Of a stretch of 12,268 bases of DNA, positions 1 through 6,007 are shown in pieces. The stretch lies in contig JAUMSA010000189.1 in NCBI GenBank assembly GCA_031293105.1, forward strand, positions 1 through 12,268, written 5' to 3'. The notes beneath the pieces were generated by a model, which was given only the letters and a program-made list of their open reading frames with translations, was not told where the DNA came from and did not search any database. Source of the stretch: Butyricicoccus sp. (GTDB lineage Bacteria > Bacillota > Clostridia > Oscillospirales > Butyricicoccaceae). A program made the position numbers and the translations under genes. The stretch's first letter is position 1; each line of letters begins with the position of its first letter.

Positions 1-1151
1 AGATAGAACAGATCGTGTGCGGTTGCGCGCATCTGGATGGGAACCCGCTCGACGATCTCCATACCGAAGTCGGACAGCTGATAGACCTTGTCCGGGTTGT
101 TGGTCAGCAGCCGCAGGGTCTTCGCGCCCAAGTCCTGCAAAATCTGTGCGCCGGTGTAGTATTCGCGCAAATCACCCGCAAAGCCGAGCGCCAGGTTGGC
201 TTCCAGGGTGTCCATACCCTTGTCCTGCAAAGCGTAAGCGCGCAGCTTGTTGATGAGGCCAATGCCGCGTCCCTCCTGCCGCATGTACAGCAAAATGCCG
301 CGCCCTTCCTTTTCAATCTGGGTCATAGCGGCTGCGAACTGTTGGCCACAGTCGCAGCGCAGCGAACCGAAGGTGTCGCCGGTCAGGCATTCGGAATGCA
401 CCCGGCACAGAACGTTCTGCCCGTCGCCGATGTCGCCCTTAACAAGCGCGACGTGATGCTCTCCATTGACCTTGTTGATGTACCCATAGGCGGTAAATTC
501 GCCGTACTTGGTGGGCATACGGGTCACGGTCACGCATTCGACCAGCTTCTCATGTCGCTTGCGGTAGGCTTGCAGGTCCTGAATGGTGACAAAGGTCATG
601 CCCCACTCCTTGGCGCAGGCCAGCAGCTCGTCCCGGCGCATCATGGTGCCGTCCTCGCGCATGATCTCACAGCAAAGGCCGCATTCCTTCAGGCCGGCCA
701 GCCGCAGCAAATCTACCGTGGCTTCGGTGTGGCCGTTGCGTTCCAGCACGCCGTTTTTGCGCGCGAGCAGCGGGAACATATGGCCTGGACGACGGAAATC
801 CTCGGGCTTGGCATCGTCGGCCACGCACTTCATGGCCGTGATCGACCGCTCGGCTGCCGAAATACCGGTCGTGGTGTCCACATGGTCGATGGACACAGTG
901 AAAGCTGTTTCGTGGTTGTCGGTATTGTTGGTTACCATCTGCGCCAGCTGTAATTTTTGGATGTATTCCTCCGACATGGGCATGCAGATCAGGCCCTTGG
1001 CGTGGGTGGCCATAAAGTTGACGTTTTCGGTGGTCGCAAACTCGGCGGCACAAATCATATCGCCTTCGTTTTCCCGGTCATCATCATCGGTGACCAGAAT
1101 AATTTTGCCCTGACGCAGATCTTCGAGCGCCTGTTCAATGGTTTGGAACAT
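1..1151 (-). CDS. ribBA: RibBA: 3,4-dihydroxy-2-butanone-4-phosphate synthase / GTP cyclohydrolase II (3' end off the left edge)
   Basis: Bifunctional enzyme feeding both branches of riboflavin synthesis: the N-terminal half makes dihydroxybutanone phosphate from ribulose 5-phosphate, and the C-terminal half opens GTP. It reads on the minus strand from ATG at 1149-1151, with an AAAGGAAG ribosome site just upstream, and is open for 383 codons to base 1. RibB landmarks are the acidic DDDDRENEGD loop (residues 22-31, normally Mg-binding) and RNGHTEA. RibA landmarks are the zinc-site cysteines C255, C266 and C268 (HSEC...RCDC), the RQEGRGIGL substrate loop and LLTNNPDK. Family proteins are about 400 residues, so only some 15-20 residues should be missing. 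It starts 22 nt after ribE and is the third gene of the FMN-riboswitch-controlled operon. ribH would be expected next, outside the window. Identification is very secure. Confidence 0.97.
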   Translation of the reverse strand, partial: MFQTIEQALEDLRQGKIILVTDDDDRENEGDMICAAEFATTENVNFMATHAKGLICMPMSEEYIQKLQLAQMVTNNTDNHETAFTVSIDHVDTTTGISAAERSITAMKCVADDAKPEDFRRPGHMFPLLARKNGVLERNGHTEATVDLLRLAGLKECGLCCEIMREDGTMMRRDELLACAKEWGMTFVTIQDLQAYRKRHEKLVECVTVTRMPTKYGEFTAYGYINKVNGEHHVALVKGDIGDGQNVLCRVHSECLTGDTFGSLRCDCGQQFAAAMTQIEKEGRGILLYMRQEGRGIGLINKLRAYALQDKGMDTLEANLALGFAGDLREYYTGAQILQDLGAKTLRLLTNNPDKVYQLSDFGMEIVERVPIQMRATAHDLFY

Positions 1152-1173
1152 GGTCTTGCTTCCTTTCTGTATC

Positions 1174-1821
1174 TCAGTAGCCGCAGCGGGCTAAAAAATC
1201 CATGGTAATCGCGCTGCCCTTCGCCGGTTCGGCGGCGGATGTCAGCAGTTTTTCGACATATTTGCCGATGATATCGGTTTCCAGATTGACCGAATCCCCT
1301 ACCCGCTTTTCGCGCAGGATGGTCACGGCCACCGTGTGCGGGATGGCCGAAATGGCGAAATCGTTCGCCGATACGCGGGCAACCGTCAGGCTGATGCCGT
1401 CAATCGTAATCGAGCCTTTTTCCACGATGTAACGCAGCAGATGGGGCGCGGCCTTGACCGTGTACCACACCGCGTTGTCATCGCGCTCAATCTGGGTGAT
1501 GGTGCCCTGGCCATCAACGTGGCCGGAGACGATGTGTCCGCCGAAGCGGCCCTGGGCAGCCATCGCGCGCTCCAAATTGACCGCGCTGCCCGCCCGCAGA
1601 TGGGCAAGCCCCGAACGGTTCAGAGTCTCGTGCATGACATCGGCCGAAAACCCGTCCTTTTGCAGGCTGGTCACGGTCAGGCATACGCCGTTGACCGCCA
1701 CGCTGTCGCCGATTTTGAGGTCATCCAGCACCGTGCTGGCCTGGATGTGCAGCACCGCCGAATGCGCGCCCGGCTGGACACGCGCGATGCGGCCAACCTC
1801 CTCAACAATCCCCGTGAACAT
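1174..1821 (-). CDS. ribE: Riboflavin synthase alpha chain
   Basis: Dismutates two 6,7-dimethyl-8-ribityllumazine molecules into riboflavin plus the pyrimidinedione, which is recycled. The 215-residue length is normal for the family. The protein starts with the diagnostic MFTGIVEE and shows the two tandem lumazine-binding barrels: the first has VNGVCLTV near residue 44, the second has GHIVSGHVDGQG (around 94-105) and ITIDGISLTV. The ATG at 1821 lies inside the end of ribD (20 nt overlap), and a GAGGTGG ribosome site sits in the last ribD codons, which suggests translational coupling. Called ribE in the B. subtilis scheme and ribC in E. coli. No residue looks missing or odd. Confidence 0.97.
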   Translation of the reverse strand: MFTGIVEEVGRIARVQPGAHSAVLHIQASTVLDDLKIGDSVAVNGVCLTVTSLQKDGFSADVMHETLNRSGLAHLRAGSAVNLERAMAAQGRFGGHIVSGHVDGQGTITQIERDDNAVWYTVKAAPHLLRYIVEKGSITIDGISLTVARVSANDFAISAIPHTVAVTILREKRVGDSVNLETDIIGKYVEKLLTSAAEPAKGSAITMDFLARCGY

Positions 1822-2908
1822 GGTGTTCCACCTCGCCTTCGATCAGAATATCCTCCCCGAAAAGGGTTATGGTCGCGTGTTTCAGGTGTACCGCCTCGCT
1901 CGGCAGCGCAACGCCCTGTCCGCCGATGGGCGAAGGCGCGCCCGCCCCGCCGAACAGCTTGGGCGCGACATACGCCTGCACCCGGTTGACAATCCCGCTT
2001 TCGAGCGCCGCGCCATGCAAGGATGCGCCGCCCTCGATCAGCACGCTGTCGATCTCCATCTGGCCGAGCCGCTCCATCAGCGCCGGCAGGCTGACTTTTC
2101 CGTCCTGCTCGGGCAGGACCAGCACCTGACACCCGGCCGCTTCATAGGCCGCGCGATGCGCAGCATCTGTGCAGCAGGTAGCCAAAATGGTCGGCGTTTC
2201 GTGAGCCGTGCGCACCACCTGGGCCGATAATGGCGTGCGCAAGTGGGTATCACAGATAACGCGGATGGGGTCGCGTCCTCCTTCGATGCGGCAGGTCAGC
2301 TGTGGGTCATCGGCCAGTACGGTTCCCACCCCGACCAGGATGGCACGGTAGCGATGCCGGTCGGCATGCACCCGGTGGCGGGCCTGCTCGCCGGTAATCC
2401 ACTTGGATGCGCCCGTATGGGTGGCAATCTTACCGTCCAGTGTCATAGCGTATTTGAGCACCACATAGGGCCGCCCGGTCTGGATAAAATGGAAAAACAC
2501 CGTGTTGATCGCCCGGCATTCTTCCTCCATGACGCCGGTATCGACCGTGACTCCATGCTCCCGCAGGATGCGGATGCCTTTGCCCGCGACCTTGGGATTG
2601 GGGTCGAGCGAACCGACAACCACGCGGGCAATACCGTTTTCCAAAATGGCATCCACGCACGGTGGCTGGCGGCCGGTATGGCAGCAGGGTTCGAGGGTAA
2701 CATACATGGTCGCGCCGCGCGGCGACTCGGTGCAGTGCGCCAGCGCATTGCGCTCGGCGTGTGCCTGGCCGCATTTTTCGTGATAGCCCTCGCCGATCAC
2801 CCGTCCATCTCGGACGATGACGGCACCGACCATGGGATTGGGGCTGGTCCAGCCACAGCCCTGTTCGGCAAGCGCCAGGGCTCGGCGCATATAGGCTGCA
2901 TCTTCCAT
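1802..2908 (-). CDS. ribD: RibD: diaminohydroxyphosphoribosylaminopyrimidine deaminase / 5-amino-6-(5-phosphoribosylamino)uracil reductase
   Basis: Two-domain cytosolic enzyme performing the second (deamination) and third (NADPH-dependent ribosyl reduction) steps after GTP ring opening. With the start at 2908 it has 368 residues, typical for the family. The zinc deaminase domain (1 to about 143) has SPNPMVG at 22-28, the HAE motif (H50, catalytic E52) and PCCHTGRQPPC with zinc ligands C75 and C84. The reductase domain begins near LKYAMTLDGKIAT and contains VGVGTVLADDP and, later, IEGGASLHG. An in-frame ATG at 2956 is open but lies inside the attenuator hairpin. ATG 2914 is only 3 nt from the GGAGG ribosome site (2918-2922), whereas ATG 2908 is 9 nt away and gives MEDAAYMRRAL, which matches family N termini. 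First gene of the rib operon; its last 20 nt overlap ribE. Confidence 0.96.
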   Translation of the reverse strand: MEDAAYMRRALALAEQGCGWTSPNPMVGAVIVRDGRVIGEGYHEKCGQAHAERNALAHCTESPRGATMYVTLEPCCHTGRQPPCVDAILENGIARVVVGSLDPNPKVAGKGIRILREHGVTVDTGVMEEECRAINTVFFHFIQTGRPYVVLKYAMTLDGKIATHTGASKWITGEQARHRVHADRHRYRAILVGVGTVLADDPQLTCRIEGGRDPIRVICDTHLRTPLSAQVVRTAHETPTILATCCTDAAHRAAYEAAGCQVLVLPEQDGKVSLPALMERLGQMEIDSVLIEGGASLHGAALESGIVNRVQAYVAPKLFGGAGAPSPIGGQGVALPSEAVHLKHATITLFGEDILIEGEVEHHVHGDC

Positions 2909-2917
2909 CTGCATTCG

Positions 2918-2922
2918 CCTCC
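2918..2922 (-). promoter_or_regulatory. Ribosome binding site that fixes the ribD start
   Basis: GGAGG on the minus strand, directly after the T-run of the second attenuator. Its 9-nt spacing selects the ATG at 2908 over those at 2914 (3 nt) and 2956 (inside the terminator stem). Confidence 0.8.
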
Positions 2923-2925
2923 GGG

Positions 2926-2960
2926 AAAAGAAAAATGCCTTGAACCAAATGTTCAAGGCA
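2926..2960 (-). terminator. Second (promoter-distal) intrinsic terminator of the rib leader
   Basis: On the minus strand a perfect 10-bp stem (TGCCTTGAAC / GTTCAAGGCA, 2951-2960 with 2936-2945) closes a 5-nt loop. It is followed by TTTTTCTTTT at 2926-2935. It lies 4 nt before the ribD ribosome site and downstream of the FMN aptamer, so it can serve as an expression platform alone or as a back-up to the terminator at 2990-3021. Confidence 0.85.
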
Positions 2961-2973
2961 GAAAAAACAAAGG

Positions 2974-2985
2974 AACGCGCGCGTT
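2974..2985. repeat. Perfect 12-bp GC palindrome in the rib leader
   Basis: AACGCGCGCGTT is its own reverse complement and lies exactly between the two leader terminators. It could pair as a small hairpin in RNA or be a protein site in DNA. It may equally be chance in GC-rich DNA. Confidence 0.4.
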
Positions 2986-2989
2986 ATGC

Positions 2990-3021
2990 AAAAAACCCTG
3001 GAATGATTCATCATTCCAGGG
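2990..3021 (-). terminator. First (promoter-proximal) intrinsic terminator of the rib leader
   Basis: Minus-strand stem CCCTGGAATGA / TCATTCCAGGG (3011-3021 with 2996-3006), 11 perfect base pairs with a TGAA loop, followed directly by six Ts (2990-2995). It begins 38 nt after the aptamer's closing helix, where the expression platform of a transcription-attenuating FMN riboswitch is normally found. It would also stop any read-through from the choloylglycine hydrolase gene upstream. Confidence 0.9.
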
Positions 3022-3059
3022 CCAATTCACACAGATTGCGCACAAAATCACAAACGTCC

Positions 3060-3168
3060 AATCTTCTTTCATCCAGACTGTACTGTCGGCTTCGGAGTTT
3101 CACCGAATCATGCCTTGCGGCTCGTGGGCTATACCACCGGTAGGGAATTTCACCCTGCCCTGAAGATT
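3060..3168 (-). promoter_or_regulatory. FMN riboswitch aptamer (RFN element)
   Basis: The minus strand carries the conserved RFN blocks in order: ATCTTCAGGGCAGGGTGAAA, then TACCGGTGGTATAGCCCACG, then TCGGTGAAACTCCGA, then GACAGTACAGTCTGGATGAA and AGAAGAT. The P1 closing helix is AATCTTC (3162-3168) with GAAGATT (3060-3066). One inner arm is a mini-hairpin GCC-GCAA-GGC. In this family FMN binding reduces expression of riboflavin genes. The two terminators downstream indicate transcription attenuation rather than ribosome-site masking. It controls ribD-ribE-ribBA. Recognition is certain; the mechanism is inferred. Confidence 0.97.
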
Positions 3169-3185
3169 CCAATTCAATTGATGTA

Positions 3186-3214
3186 AGTATAGTCCCCTTC
3201 CGGCCGTCTGTCAA
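3186..3214 (-). promoter_or_regulatory. Riboflavin operon promoter
   Basis: Minus-strand TTGACA (3209-3214) is a perfect -35. A 17-bp spacer separates it from TATACT (3186-3191). The predicted start is near 3179, about 11 nt before the aptamer. An A/T tract (3225-3235, overlapping the stop codon of the upstream hydrolase) sits where an UP element would lie. One of the strongest promoter matches in the window. Confidence 0.88.
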
Positions 3215-3224
3215 GCGGGAAGGG
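3195..3224. repeat. 7-bp inverted repeat across the rib promoter
   Basis: CCCTTCC at 3195-3201 and GGAAGGG at 3218-3224 are perfect inverted copies, one in the promoter spacer and one just upstream of the -35. Neither strand has a T-run directly after it in the sense needed to terminate the hydrolase transcript. It might be an operator or chance. Confidence 0.4.
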
Positions 3225-3234
3225 AAAAATTTTT

Positions 3235-4305
3235 TCAGTCCGGCACCTGCTGCAAAAAATCGGGCGGGGTGTCCAGGTCGAACTGCACTGGAGTCGGGCG
3301 TTCCAAAAGTGCGGCCAAATCGACAAACCGCACCCGTTGATTTTCGTACGTGGTCCAGTAATAGCGCCGCGATTCGGCGCAGGCGATGGCGGTATAGACC
3401 GTGTAATCAAACGCCCCGACGTATTGGTCGAGCGCGGTCTTGGGTTCGGAATCGGCCACGCGTACCATCCCCAGCGGAAAGGCCGCACTTTGGAACAGGC
3501 GCAGCATGCGCGAAACGCCCTGCGTTTCGTTCCGGCCCCGCACGCCGTATTTCCGCAGAAAGCACAGGCGGACAAACCGCGACGGGGAACCCCAGTCGCC
3601 GGGCAATCCCTGCGCGCCGCTGCCCGAAAAACAGAGGGATAGATTTTCCCCTTCCCACTCCATTTCGCCGCGGTCCAAGTCGCGCACGCCGGTGAAGTTT
3701 AGCAGATGCAGCCGGTGCCAGGGATAGGGGGGACTGTTGGTCAGCACCCCCAAGCTGTTGCGGTACAGGTGCAGGCCGTCGCGGTCAGGTTCGATGACGA
3801 TGCTTTCGCCCGTGCGGTCGCTAAACGACCAGTGCAGGGGCGGTACGGTGCCGTACAGCGGCGCATCCACGAGCGTAACCGTGCGTTCCAGCCGCTGGAT
3901 AACTTCGGCTACGCTCGCGCACTGGGCCAGGCAGTCATAGACCAGCAGCGGCGGCTGGATTGGCTGGGTTCCCGGACGGGCATCCGCCGAAAAATGGGCA
4001 AATTCCCGGTAGTAAAGCTGTCCACCCATCAGACCGGCTTCGTTGATGCCCTCATACAGGATGGGCGATGCGGGTAGCAGCAACCCGGTGCCCACGGCCG
4101 CATAGGCCGCGCAGCTTTGCGTCCCGGCGGTTTGCTCGGCGCCGGGCGCGATGCACCGGTCGTAGACCGTGCCGCGCGGCACAAACGTCACCCGGCTGCC
4201 CGGCGCGATGCGGTTATAATCAAAATTCCGTCCCCACAAATGCTTGCCGTCCTCGGTCGTCCAGCTCAGGGCGCTGCACCCGGCGCCCATTCCCAAATTG
4301 CGCAT
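3235..4305 (-). CDS. Choloylglycine hydrolase family protein (bile salt hydrolase / penicillin V acylase-like)
   Basis: Ntn-hydrolase that would cleave a linear amide bond, for example glycine- or taurine-conjugated bile acids, penicillin V or N-acyl homoserine lactones. It has 356 residues, against about 320-340 for the family. The ATG at 4305 follows AAAGGAGG by 7 nt, so the start is firm. Catalytic positions fit the family: nucleophile Cys10, Arg26 and Asp29 (spacing +16 and +19 as in bile salt hydrolases), Asn190 in LTNSPPYPWH, and Arg243 in PSRFVRL after GLPGDW. Cys10 is preceded by MRNLGMGAG, so a 9-residue propeptide must be removed to expose the N-terminal nucleophile. I see no signal peptide, so a cytoplasmic location is expected. 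Substrate cannot be told from sequence alone. It is a single gene, between a terminator upstream and the rib promoter downstream. Confidence 0.9.
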   Translation of the reverse strand: MRNLGMGAGCSALSWTTEDGKHLWGRNFDYNRIAPGSRVTFVPRGTVYDRCIAPGAEQTAGTQSCAAYAAVGTGLLLPASPILYEGINEAGLMGGQLYYREFAHFSADARPGTQPIQPPLLVYDCLAQCASVAEVIQRLERTVTLVDAPLYGTVPPLHWSFSDRTGESIVIEPDRDGLHLYRNSLGVLTNSPPYPWHRLHLLNFTGVRDLDRGEMEWEGENLSLCFSGSGAQGLPGDWGSPSRFVRLCFLRKYGVRGRNETQGVSRMLRLFQSAAFPLGMVRVADSEPKTALDQYVGAFDYTVYTAIACAESRRYYWTTYENQRVRFVDLAALLERPTPVQFDLDTPPDFLQQVPD

Positions 4306-4326
4306 ATCCTTGCCTCCTTTGGGAAT

Positions 4327-4356
4327 ATGTTACCCTGCTTCCGCCCGATTTATCAA
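4327..4356 (-). promoter_or_regulatory. Candidate promoter of the choloylglycine hydrolase gene
   Basis: Minus strand TTGATA (4351-4356), 18-bp spacer, TAACAT (4327-4332), immediately after the upstream terminator. The predicted start near 4320 would give a very short leader beginning at the ribosome site, which is a reason for caution. Confidence 0.35.
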
Positions 4357-4386
4357 AAAAGCAGCACGAAAACGTGCTGCTTTTTT
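4355..4386 (-). terminator. Intrinsic terminator after the MATE gene (symmetric, could work both ways)
   Basis: GCAGCACG (4361-4368), four-nt loop, CGTGCTGC (4373-4380): a perfect 8-bp stem flanked by A6 and T6, so both strands have the stem plus T-run shape. It ends the transcript of the MATE gene, whose stop lies 131 nt upstream on the minus strand, and insulates the hydrolase gene. Confidence 0.9.
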
Positions 4387-4446
4387 GCGCCTGCGGCTGC
4401 CTTTTGGAATATGGGAAGTGACCAAACGGCGGCCCGGCTGTATGTC

Positions 4447-4491
4447 CCGGTATGTTTAGCATACCGGAAAACCGGCCGCTTCGCTCGGCCG
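4447..4491 (-). repeat. Two hairpins in the 3' region of the MATE transcript
   Basis: CCGGTATG (4447-4454) pairs perfectly with CATACCGG (4460-4467) around a 5-nt loop. CGGCCG at 4473-4478 and again at 4486-4491 can form a second stem, followed on the minus strand by GTTTTCC, a weak terminator-like tail. No coding sequence is visible between 4387 and 4516. Confidence 0.55.
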
Positions 4492-4516
4492 CGGCTTGGA
4501 TTTTCTGTGCGAAATC

Positions 4517-5869
4517 TCATACATGACGCCGTGCTTCTTTGCGGCGCTGCTGCACCCAGCAAGAAATGAGCGCCAGCAAAATCAGCACCCAGCTGATCGG
4601 ATAGGACAGATAGACCCACTCGACCGGCGCCCGGCTGGTGTCCAGCAAACCGATCCATACCAGACGAAAGACACAAGTGCCCAGCAGGTTGATGATGACC
4701 GGCGCGATTGGCGCACCGTAGCCGCGAATGGCGCCCACAAACACATCGGCCACACCAAAAATCACATAGGTCGATGCCACGACCGCCAGACGCACCGCGC
4801 CCGCTTCAATCACAGCCGCTTCGCTGTTGTAAATGCCCACCAGCGGGTGGGAAAACCACACGACCAGCGCGCTTTGCGCAATGCCGAGCACCAACGTACA
4901 CAGCACGCAGGTGCGCAGGATACGTCCCACCCGGTCATGCCGCCCGGCCCCCATGTTCTGGCTGATGAAGGTCTGCCCGGCCTGATGGAAGGAATTCATG
5001 GCCACATACATGAAGTTTTCGATGCTCTCAGCCGCGCCGCACCCGGCCATAATGACGCTGCCATAGGAATTGATCGCGCCCTGGATAACCACATTGGACA
5101 GGCTGAACAGGCAGGACTGCACCCCGGCCGGGATGCCGATATGCGCCATCTCGATCAGACCCCGTTTGTCCAGGCACAGCTTTTTCCACGAAAAGTGCAG
5201 TTCCCCTTCGGTTCTGGACAGGCACAGCAAGATCAGGGCTGCGCTGATCATCTGGCTGATGACCGTGGCCAGCGCTACACCGATCACGTGCCAATGCAGC
5301 CAGATTACGGCCACCAGGTTGAGCACCACATTGGCTACGCCGCTGATGAACAAAAACAGCAGCGGCCGTCTGGTATCGCCTGCCGCGCGCAGGGCGGCGG
5401 CGCCATAGTTATAGAGCATGGAAAAGGGCGTACCGACAAAATAGATCTGCATATAGATCTGCGCCAGCGGCCGCACATCGTCGGGAATGGACACCAAATC
5501 CAGCATCCATCCGGTCGATGCGATGCCAAATACGCCCAGAATCACGCCGCCCGCTAGGGCCAGTAAAATGGCGGTATGCAGCGCGCGGGTGATTTCCTGC
5601 GTGTGTCCGGTCAGCCCCAGATAGCGGGCAATGACCACATTGACACCCACCGACAGGCCCATGAGCAAGGTGATAAACAGATTGATGACCGGCACCGTGC
5701 TGCTCACCGCCGCCAAGCTGGCATACCCCGCGAACCGTCCCACGACCACCACGTCGGCGGCATTGAATAAAAGCTGCAAAATGTTGGATGCCATAAGCGG
5801 CAGACTGAACCACAAGATCGGGCCGAGCAGCGGCCCGCTGGTCATATCCATGCATGCGTTTCGTTTCAC
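4517..5869 (-). CDS. MATE family multidrug / toxin efflux transporter
   Basis: Inner-membrane cation-coupled antiporter of the MATE (NorM/DinF-like) family, 450 residues, the usual length. The N terminus DMTSGPLLGPILWFSLP followed by NAADVVVVGRFAG is the classic clostridial MATE opening. The protein is hydrophobic throughout, with about 12 membrane segments in two similar halves (roughly residues 18-225 and 230-435), ending in a basic tail (QQRRKEARRH). The start is GTG at 5869, 9 nt after AAGGAG (5879-5884); the ATGs at 5851 and 5845 have no ribosome site at a good distance. Substrate is not predictable. It is transcribed alone: a hairpin precedes it and a strong terminator follows. Confidence 0.93.
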   Translation of the reverse strand: MKRNACMDMTSGPLLGPILWFSLPLMASNILQLLFNAADVVVVGRFAGYASLAAVSSTVPVINLFITLLMGLSVGVNVVIARYLGLTGHTQEITRALHTAILLALAGGVILGVFGIASTGWMLDLVSIPDDVRPLAQIYMQIYFVGTPFSMLYNYGAAALRAAGDTRRPLLFLFISGVANVVLNLVAVIWLHWHVIGVALATVISQMISAALILLCLSRTEGELHFSWKKLCLDKRGLIEMAHIGIPAGVQSCLFSLSNVVIQGAINSYGSVIMAGCGAAESIENFMYVAMNSFHQAGQTFISQNMGAGRHDRVGRILRTCVLCTLVLGIAQSALVVWFSHPLVGIYNSEAAVIEAGAVRLAVVASTYVIFGVADVFVGAIRGYGAPIAPVIINLLGTCVFRLVWIGLLDTSRAPVEWVYLSYPISWVLILLALISCWVQQRRKEARRHV

Positions 5870-5878
5870 GCTGTCTTT

Positions 5879-5884
5879 CTCCTT
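5879..5884 (-). promoter_or_regulatory. Ribosome binding site selecting a GTG start for the MATE gene
   Basis: AAGGAG on the minus strand, 9 nt before GTG at 5869. The nearest in-frame ATG is 18 nt further downstream, so GTG is the better start. Confidence 0.7.
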
Positions 5885-5892
5885 AATGCGTC

Positions 5893-5920
5893 AAAATCGC
5901 GCCTGCAAGCGGGCGCGATT
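5893..5920 (-). terminator. Hairpin between the TPR gene and the MATE gene, probable weak terminator
   Basis: AATCGCGCC (minus strand, 5912-5920) pairs perfectly over 9 bp with GGCGCGATT (5895-5903), 8-nt loop. The stem runs into TTTT at 5893-5896, a short T-run. It lies 88 nt after the TPR stop and 9 nt before the MATE ribosome site. A TACAAT -10-like box at 5924-5929 (minus strand) would place a start inside the stem, so the element could also be a control site for MATE. Confidence 0.55.
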
Positions 5921-6007
5921 ACGATTGTAGCGGGTCGTGCCACAAAAAGACACCCTTGCCTGCGAGCATCCAAGATGCGGCAAAAAAGTCCCGAGTCACG
6001 GCAAAAT

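Noticed and set aside
15..953. 312-codon plus-strand open frame
   Set aside because: It lies antisense to ribBA, whose protein has all family motifs; the plus frame gives a low-complexity Gln/His/Leu-rich product that matches nothing I know.
1802..2956. Longer RibD starting at 2956
   Set aside because: This start codon is inside the attenuator stem, has no ribosome site, and adds residues not seen in RibD; 2908 has a good site and a family-like N terminus.
3170..3176. GAATTGG repeated on both sides of the FMN aptamer (minus strand, also near 3021-3027)
   Set aside because: A 7-nt direct repeat is short, cannot pair with itself, and has no obvious role.
4496..5557. 353-codon plus-strand open frame
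   Set aside because: Antisense to the MATE transporter; a Gln/His/Asp-rich translation is what a reversed hydrophobic membrane-protein gene gives.
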